This document shows, in pieces, positions 7,866 to 11,218 of a stretch of DNA of 11,218 nucleotides. A program made the translations under genes and the position numbers. The notes beneath the pieces are model-generated. The model ran no database searches. It had not been told where the DNA came from and saw nothing but the letters and a program-made list of their open reading frames with translations. The number at the start of each line of letters is the position of its first letter. Positions within the stretch are counted from its first letter, which is position 1. The stretch is from Calditrichota bacterium. GTDB lineage: Bacteria > Zixibacteria > MSB-5A5 > GN15 > FEB-12. The stretch lies in assembly GCA_008501655.1 (NCBI GenBank), contig QQUK01000289.1, forward strand, positions 1 to 11,218. Reading direction: 5' to 3'.

Positions 7866-8339
7866 ATGAAACGGATGTCACTTATTAGTATTTCTTTACT
7901 GCTTGTCGTGTTGATTTTTGCTGGCGGGTGCAGTGATGCATCCTATTCATCAGATCCGAAACAGGTTGTTATTTCCTTGTTCGGAGCGATGGAAAAAGAT
8001 GACAAAGCAGCTATTGCACACATTCTGGATCTGCCGGAATTGATGAAAGTTGTCAACGACGATTACGCTTTACAGACAGATAAACCGAGAGTTTTTACCT
8101 CACCGCAAGAAGTACTTGAGGATCTTACAGAAACTGGACTTACCAAACAAAGATGGTTCTCCTTCCAGAGAATTGTAAATGAAGCTGAAGTGAACGGTGA
8201 GACAGCAACGGTCGGAGTTACGTTTGTAGATAAAAAGAATTCAAAAGGATATATGGCAAAGTTCGGGCTTCATTTAGTAAACGGGAAATGGAAAATATAT
8301 ACTTTTAACACAGTAAAGGAATCAGATGCGGGTTATTAA
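7866..8339 (+). CDS. Small lipoprotein with an NTF2-like (DUF4878-type) domain
   Basis: A 157-residue predicted lipoprotein. Hydrophobic residues 5-18 lead to FAGGC, with Cys22 as the likely lipidated residue. The mature part starts with 'SDPKQVVISLFGAMEKDDKA', a helix opening typical of NTF2-like folds. It ends with strands 'EVNGETATVGVTFVDK' and 'AKFGLHLVNGKWKIYTFN', the 'L-v-n-G-k-W-k-I' pattern common in DUF4878 and SnoaL-like lipoproteins. Such domains usually bind a small ligand or partner; no catalytic residues can be named. Its ATG is three bases after the stop of the PorV-like gene and its last 14 bases overlap the next gene, so translation of the three is probably coupled. Family assignment is by pattern only. 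Confidence 0.6.
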   Translation: MKRMSLISISLLLVVLIFAGGCSDASYSSDPKQVVISLFGAMEKDDKAAIAHILDLPELMKVVNDDYALQTDKPRVFTSPQEVLEDLTETGLTKQRWFSFQRIVNEAEVNGETATVGVTFVDKKNSKGYMAKFGLHLVNGKWKIYTFNTVKESDAGY

Positions 8340-8790
8340 AATTGCGTTTTCTGCAGCTCTTTGTATGATATTACTTAATTGTTCCAACAACAGCGATAAA
8401 TCGGACAGCGCGGATTCTCAGACCGAGACTCCGGCTCAGAAAGCAGAACCGGAAGTATATGAAACTCCTGAAATTTCAATCGCTGAACTGAGAAAAAATT
8501 CAAGAGATCCTGAGTCTTTCTTTTTGGTTGATGTACGTACCCAACAGGAATACGATGCGGGTCATTTAGCCTTTACCGATGCGCTGATTCCGTATGACCA
8601 GATTGATAAACATCTTGATCAGCTCCCCGAAGATAAAAATGCTACATTGTATATGTTTTGCCGGACATCACGCCGTTCAGGAATTGCTACTGATTACCTG
8701 CACTCGATCGGCTATACAAATGTGTTTAATGTTACCGGAGGTATCACTGCCTGGCAGCAGTCGGGATATGAGGTAGTCACTGACGAGTAA
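8326..8790 (+). CDS. Rhodanese-domain lipoprotein
   Basis: A 154-residue predicted lipoprotein with a single rhodanese domain. The N-terminus ends in LLNC, with Cys19 lipidated, followed by a Ser/Asp/Thr/Glu-rich linker (about 20-48). The domain shows the 'SIAELRKN' start, 'FFLVDVRTQQEYDAGHL' (65-81) with the conserved Asp-Val-Arg and Glu-x-x-x-Gly-His, and the active-site loop CRTSRRSG (112-119) with the catalytic Cys112. It ends with 'VTGGITAWQQSGYEV'. The six-residue loop from the Cys to Arg117 fits sulfurtransferases (persulfide carriers) of PspE type rather than Cdc25-like phosphatases. Location would be periplasmic, at the outer or inner membrane. The start is fixed by AAGGA (8316-8320) five bases upstream, and it overlaps the preceding lipoprotein by 14 bases. 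A terminator follows 26 bases after the stop. Confidence 0.85.
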   Translation: MRVIKIAFSAALCMILLNCSNNSDKSDSADSQTETPAQKAEPEVYETPEISIAELRKNSRDPESFFLVDVRTQQEYDAGHLAFTDALIPYDQIDKHLDQLPEDKNATLYMFCRTSRRSGIATDYLHSIGYTNVFNVTGGITAWQQSGYEVVTDE

Positions 8791-8815
8791 ACAAGATTAT
8801 AAAGATAATACAAAC

Positions 8816-8848
8816 GCCGGTATCAGTCTCTGTTGCCGGCTTTTTTTT
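8816..8848 (+). terminator. Rho-independent terminator after the rhodanese gene
   Basis: GCCGG (8816-8820) pairs with CCGGC (8836-8840) around a 15-base loop and is followed by eight T residues (8841-8848). It ends the 6915-8790 transcript. Confidence 0.75.
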
Positions 8849-8862
8849 GGCAAAAAAAAGCC
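8838..8862. other. Perfect A/T-rich hairpin overlapping the terminator
   Basis: GGC-TTTTTTTT (8838-8848) pairs exactly with AAAAAAAA-GCC (8852-8862) around a 3-base GGC loop, an 11-pair stem. It shares bases 8838-8840 and the T run with the terminator, so the two folds are mutually exclusive in RNA. It may simply be a by-product of a terminator duplication; CCGG recurs at 8864-8867. Confidence 0.5.
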
Positions 8863-8867
8863 GCCGG

Positions 8868-9164
8868 ATCAAAGATGGAGATAGAGGGGGAATCTCCAGA
8901 GACTCTTACCGACAGCTTAATTAAAATTAAATGGTTCGGCTTAGTTTTGTCAAATCATTAATATAAAAAAGAGATAAAAAGTGAAATTATCAAATAAATT
9001 GATATTTTCTTATTCCGTTGCTATGTAAAGAGATAGGGGTGGTTGGTTTTTTGCGAATTGATACTGATTTACTCCATACTATATTGAGATTTACTTTCGG
9101 TCAGGTCAAAAAAACTGATATTTATATTGGATAAAATAGTTGGGTATTGCGTCTAATTTATGTA
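8868..9164. other. AT-rich stretch without a gene
   Basis: I see no credible coding region. The only ATG frame of note, 8875-8961 (28 codons), has no ribosome binding site. One small inverted repeat is present: GGAGAT (8877-8882) / ATCTCC (8892-8897) with a purine-rich 9-base loop containing GGGGG, immediately followed by the short palindrome AGAGACTCT (8898-8906). No tRNA, riboswitch or mobile-element end is recognised. Confidence 0.5.
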
Positions 9165-9170
9165 TATAAT
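9165..9170 (+). promoter_or_regulatory. Candidate -10 element for the first tandem lipoprotein gene
   Basis: TATAAT at 9165-9170 matches the -10 consensus perfectly and is preceded by TG at 9161-9162. The best -35 is weak (TTGGGT at 9140-9145, spacer 19). Transcription would begin near 9177, giving a leader of about 80 bases that includes the stem-loop at 9183-9220. Weak evidence. Confidence 0.3.
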
Positions 9171-9182
9171 ATTTGTTTTTTC

Positions 9183-9220
9183 GGTTGTGCGATTGACCAA
9201 TCTTGTTTATATTCACAACC
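9183..9220 (+). promoter_or_regulatory. Nested inverted repeats in the leader of the 9256 gene
   Basis: GGTTGTG (9183-9189) pairs perfectly with CACAACC (9214-9220). Inside, GATTG (9191-9195) is the inverse of CAATC (9198-9202). In RNA this gives a 7-pair stem with a small internal hairpin; in DNA it may be an operator. No T run follows, so it is not a terminator. It ends 20 bases before the Shine-Dalgarno GGAG (9241-9244). Confidence 0.4.
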
Positions 9221-9255
9221 TGATTTTGATAGAGTCTAAAGGAGAAATATAGAAG

Positions 9256-9699
9256 ATGAAGAGTTATTACAAGCATATTTTAATTACTGCATTGACTTTG
9301 ATTATAGTGCTATGTTCGTTTACCAGTTGTTCTGATGATATTGTCCTGCCTCCCCTTCAAACATTACTTGGTGACTATTCCGGTCGATATATTGTAAAAA
9401 CAGATTTATCTGTAGGTGGTGGAGTTACCAGAGTTGACCAGGCTATTGATTGGCGGTTTACCGATGGTGAGTATCGCTTGATATTGTTAGAGGGATCAGA
9501 AAATATTTGTAATCCAAGTGGTACGTATAAGCTTACCGGTGAAGTTACACTTGATCAGGTAATCGCTTCTTCAAATGTTGTATGTGATGAATCGTATAAT
9601 CCTGTTGGAGTTTTTTCACTTCGTCAGCCTGAAGATTCAGTTATTTTGATTCAGCAGGAAGATAATGTTTTGAAGGAACTTAGGCTAAAACGAAATTAG
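9256..9699 (+). CDS. Tandem small lipoprotein A (unrecognised family)
   Basis: A 147-residue protein I do not recognise. The N-terminus is hydrophobic (residues 8-22) and ends in SFTSCSDD, with Cys25 the likely lipidated residue. The mature part is one compact domain rich in beta strands: 'LLGDYSGRYIVKTDLSVGGG', 'QAIDWRFTDGEYRLIL', 'ICNPSGTYKL', 'VVCDESYNPVGVFSLRQ', 'DSVILIQQ' and 'LKELRLKR'. It is a clear paralogue of the next gene. Shared positions include G-D-Y-(S/T)-G-x-Y, (D/E)-W-x-F, I-C-x-P-S-G, V-C-x-(D/E)-x-x-N-P-x-G, L-R-x-P-(E/D)-D-S-V-I-L and the C-terminal R-K-N/R-K. Cys84 and Cys110 are conserved in both and could form a periplasmic disulfide. The alternating strands suggest a lipocalin-like or small beta-sandwich fold, which is inference. 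The nearest GGAG (9241-9244) is 11 bases from the ATG, a long spacing. Confidence 0.7.
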   Translation: MKSYYKHILITALTLIIVLCSFTSCSDDIVLPPLQTLLGDYSGRYIVKTDLSVGGGVTRVDQAIDWRFTDGEYRLILLEGSENICNPSGTYKLTGEVTLDQVIASSNVVCDESYNPVGVFSLRQPEDSVILIQQEDNVLKELRLKRN

Positions 9700-9719
9700 G
9701 ACTAAGAAAAAATATTTTT

Positions 9720-9747
9720 AAAAGGCGATATTTATATCGCCTTTTTT
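9720..9747 (+). terminator. Rho-independent terminator between the tandem lipoproteins
   Basis: AAAAGGCGATA (9720-9730) pairs with TATCGCCTTTT (9735-9745) around a TTTA loop, with the T run continuing to 9747. The symmetric A and T tracts mean it could act in both directions. It implies that the two paralogous genes are separate transcription units. Confidence 0.8.
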
Positions 9748-9748
9748 A

Positions 9749-9777
9749 TTGCAATAATGTATTTTTGTTACTTTAAT
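9749..9777 (+). promoter_or_regulatory. Candidate promoter of the second tandem lipoprotein gene
   Basis: TTGCAA (9749-9754), a 17-base spacer and TTTAAT (9772-9777) match the -35 and -10 consensus at 4/6 and 5/6. It begins two bases after the terminator T run, so the second gene probably starts its own transcript near 9784. The Shine-Dalgarno AGGGGA is at 9806-9811. In AT-rich DNA such matches are easily found by chance. Confidence 0.35.
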
Positions 9778-9815
9778 TGTAATATAAGAAATAAATTATT
9801 CTTTTAGGGGAAACC

Positions 9816-10343
9816 ATGAAAAGATTCATTTTAATATTAGTAATGGGGATATCAATATTTTCCGCATGTACTGATGAAAAAATCAATACAATCACAAACA
9901 CCGTTGTTGATACGCTTGTTGATACACAGTATATTTTTGATACGGATTCAATCTATGATACAATCATTATTAATGATACAATAAATGATACCGTATATGC
10001 GGTACATTTTTTGAATGGTGACTATACCGGTACTTACACAGTTATAGCAGATATTAGTATTGGAGGAGATACATTAGTAGAGCAGGAAATTGAGTGGGAG
10101 TTTTATAACGGGTACTATTCTATGTACGATTCAACTCACTCAATTTGTACTCCAAGCGGTATGTGTGGTATGGTTGGTTATCAGTTTTTTCTGAGTCAAA
10201 TCGATAATGGTACTTCAGGGGCAGTATGCAATGAAGATCTTAATCCTCAAGGTTATTTTGGTCTCCGGACACCGGATGATTCTGTAATATTAGCCCAGCA
10301 GATTAATGATACGTTACGATGGATTCAATTGGTTAGAAAATAA
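9816..10343 (+). CDS. Tandem small lipoprotein B with Asp-Thr-rich linker (unrecognised family)
   Basis: A 175-residue paralogue of the preceding lipoprotein. A short hydrophobic N-terminus ends in IFSAC, with Cys18 lipidated. A linker (about 24-62) absent from its neighbour follows, in which Asp-Thr recurs at 32, 36, 42, 48, 54 and 58, with spacings of 4 or 6 residues. The shared domain begins at 'LNGDYTGTYTV' (66-76) and runs through 'EIEWEFYNGYY' (91-101), 'ICTPSG' (110-115), 'AVCNEDLNPQGYFGLRTPDDSVIL' and 'RWIQLVRK'. Cys111 and Cys138 correspond to Cys84 and Cys110 of the neighbour; Cys117 is extra. The linker looks like a stalk lifting the domain off the membrane. Asp-Thr linkers of this sort are familiar in lipoproteins of FCB-type bacteria. 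Function is unknown. The ATG has a good AGGGGA site four bases upstream, and a strong terminator follows. Confidence 0.75.
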   Translation: MKRFILILVMGISIFSACTDEKINTITNTVVDTLVDTQYIFDTDSIYDTIIINDTINDTVYAVHFLNGDYTGTYTVIADISIGGDTLVEQEIEWEFYNGYYSMYDSTHSICTPSGMCGMVGYQFFLSQIDNGTSGAVCNEDLNPQGYFGLRTPDDSVILAQQINDTLRWIQLVRK

Positions 10344-10375
10344 ATTATATTTAGTGATTAGAAATATAGTGATAT

Positions 10376-10408
10376 AAAAAACAGTCCGCCGAAGCGGACT
10401 GTTTTTTT
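10376..10408. terminator. Bidirectional terminator between the lipoprotein gene and phoU
   Basis: ACAGTCCGC (10381-10389) pairs with GCGGACTGT (10394-10402) around a CGAA loop, flanked by A residues at 10376-10380 and T residues at 10402-10408. It would stop transcription from both strands and lies between two convergent genes (stops at 10343 and 10443). Confidence 0.9.
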
Positions 10409-10442
10409 CATGATGAGATGAAGAAAAAAAGTGGTATTTTCT

Positions 10443-11105
10443 TTATAGATTTCCACCCTGATGGCGGATGATTTCTCCTGAAACCATGTAAACGATATCT
10501 TCAGCTATATTGGTCGCGTGGTCAGCGATACGTTCCAGATTTCTTGAGACCGATAAAAGAGAAATATAATATTCTACAAATTCCGGCTCGCTCTGGATAT
10601 GCTTATGAATCTCTTTGTAAGCTTGTTTATGAATTTCATCAATAGCATTATCAGCTTCACAGATTTCTTTTGCTTTTTCAGGATCCCACGCAATAAGAGC
10701 GTCAGCACTCATATGAACCATTTTGCTGGTACGTTCAAGCATATTATCTAAATCAAAGGGGACTTTGCGATCGGAAAACGGAGCAAAATATTTAATTCGT
10801 TTAGAGATATTGACAGAAAGATCACCGATACGTTCGAGGTCATTGTTGATTTTCAAGACAGCTATGACAAACCGGAGATCGGCTGCAACCGGCTGATGCA
10901 AGGCTAAAATTTTCAGACAATCCTCTTCAACTTCGACTTCAAGCGTATCGATTTCATTGTCGAGCTCTTGAACAGCCGTTACCGCAGAGTCATCTCTGTT
11001 GATGATTGCTTTAACAGATGTTTGCAGCGAACGCTCAACCATTGCGGTGAGGTAAAGGACTTTCTTTTTTAGTCTATCTATTTCATTTTCAAAATGCTTA
11101 GTCAT
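10443..11105 (-). CDS. phoU: Phosphate-specific transport system regulator PhoU
   Basis: A 220-residue all-helical cytoplasmic protein made of two tandem three-helix units. PhoU links the PstSCAB phosphate transporter to the PhoR-PhoB type sensor system and restrains phosphate uptake and the Pho response when phosphate is plentiful. Each unit carries the family metal-binding signature: 'NNDLERIGDLSVNI' (87-100, Glu91/Asp95) and 'SRNLERIADHATNIAEDIVY' (187-206, Glu191/Asp195/His196). The first unit also has 'LALHQPVAADLRFV' (67-80), the usual 'QPxAxDLR' hallmark. Length is normal (215-240). The ATG has AGGAGT six bases upstream. It lies 14 bases downstream of pstB, so the two are surely co-transcribed at the distal end of a pst operon. 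All expected residues are present. The call is very secure. Confidence 0.96.
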   Translation of the reverse strand: MTKHFENEIDRLKKKVLYLTAMVERSLQTSVKAIINRDDSAVTAVQELDNEIDTLEVEVEEDCLKILALHQPVAADLRFVIAVLKINNDLERIGDLSVNISKRIKYFAPFSDRKVPFDLDNMLERTSKMVHMSADALIAWDPEKAKEICEADNAIDEIHKQAYKEIHKHIQSEPEFVEYYISLLSVSRNLERIADHATNIAEDIVYMVSGEIIRHQGGNL

Positions 11106-11119
11106 TATAACTCCTGTTA

Positions 11120-11218
11120 TTAACCGAATCTTCCGGTGATATAATCTTCGGTTTTTTTCTTTTCCGGTTTAGTGAAAATATTTTTGGTCGGTCCGGATTC
11201 TATTAGGACACCTTCATA
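11120..11218 (-). CDS. pstB: Phosphate ABC transporter ATP-binding protein PstB (C-terminal 32 residues only)
   Basis: The minus strand reads into the window in frame, giving 'YEGVLIESGPTKNIFTKPEK' and ending in 'KKTEDYITGRFG' then TAA at 11122-11120. The ending T-E-D-Y-I-T-G-R-F-G and the 'G-x-L-I-E-x-G-P-T-x-x-I-F-x-x-P' stretch are the characteristic tail of PstB, the ATPase of the high-affinity phosphate importer PstSCAB. The Walker motifs lie outside the window. Position directly upstream of phoU agrees with the standard pst gene order (pstS-C-A-B-phoU). Confidence 0.93.
   Translation of the reverse strand, partial: YEGVLIESGPTKNIFTKPEKKKTEDYITGRFG

Noticed and set aside
8326..8790. Arsenate reductase or Cdc25-like phosphatase instead of rhodanese sulfurtransferase
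   Set aside because: The active-site loop CRTSRR is the six-residue sulfurtransferase type; Cdc25-type proteins have a seven-residue loop.
8875..8961. 28-codon open frame starting at an ATG after the rhodanese terminator
   Set aside because: No ribosome binding site; the sequence coincides with the hairpin region and has no recognisable protein character.
8868..9255. tRNA, riboswitch or mobile-element end in the longest gap
   Set aside because: No cloverleaf, no recognised aptamer core, no target-site duplication and no transposase fragment could be seen.

Overview
The window is a chromosomal stretch from an uncultured-looking, didermic (outer-membrane) bacterium with moderately low GC. The evidence for an outer membrane is a PorV/PorQ-type outer-membrane protein, an LptE-like lipoprotein and at least four further predicted lipoproteins. 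The PorV-like protein together with Asp-Thr-rich lipoproteins suggests the FCB/Bacteroidota-like superphylum or a nearby candidate phylum. This is an inference from protein style only; no rRNA or other phylogenetic marker is present.

Layout, left to right. (1) Positions 1-1549, minus strand: the N-terminal part of a GNAT acetyltransferase (RimJ/RimL type), preceded by nhaA (Na+/H+ antiporter). A REP-like palindrome lies between them and looks like the nhaA terminator. (2) Positions 1550-1854: a 305-base divergent intergenic region. It holds candidate promoters facing both ways, an inverted pair of REP-like palindromes and a 15-base palindrome just ahead of the next gene. (3) Positions 1855-6307, plus strand: hutU (urocanate hydratase), a GT-C/GT39-type membrane glycosyltransferase with a TTG start, and hutI (imidazolonepropionase). 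HutU and HutI are consecutive steps of histidine degradation (urocanate to imidazolone propionate to N-formimino-glutamate). hutH and the last-step enzyme are not in this window. (4) Positions 6345-8790, plus strand: an envelope cluster with an LptE-like lipoprotein, a PorV/PorQ-family barrel, an NTF2-like lipoprotein and a rhodanese lipoprotein. The last three are tightly spaced or overlapping and end at a rho-independent terminator. (5) Positions 8791-9255: a long AT-rich non-coding stretch with several hairpins. (6) Positions 9256-10343: two tandem, diverged copies of an unrecognised small lipoprotein family, each with its own terminator. (7) Positions 10443-11218, minus strand: phoU and the C-terminal end of pstB, the distal end of a pst phosphate operon, converging on the lipoprotein genes across a bidirectional terminator.

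Most of the window is ordinary metabolism and envelope biology. I found no mobile element, CRISPR array, RNA gene or obvious new multi-gene system. The points most worth following up are the tandem lipoprotein family with a conserved Cys pair, the REP-like palindromes used as terminator and leader structure, the glycosyltransferase inside the hut genes, and a 10-base direct repeat bracketing the promoter of the PorV-like gene.
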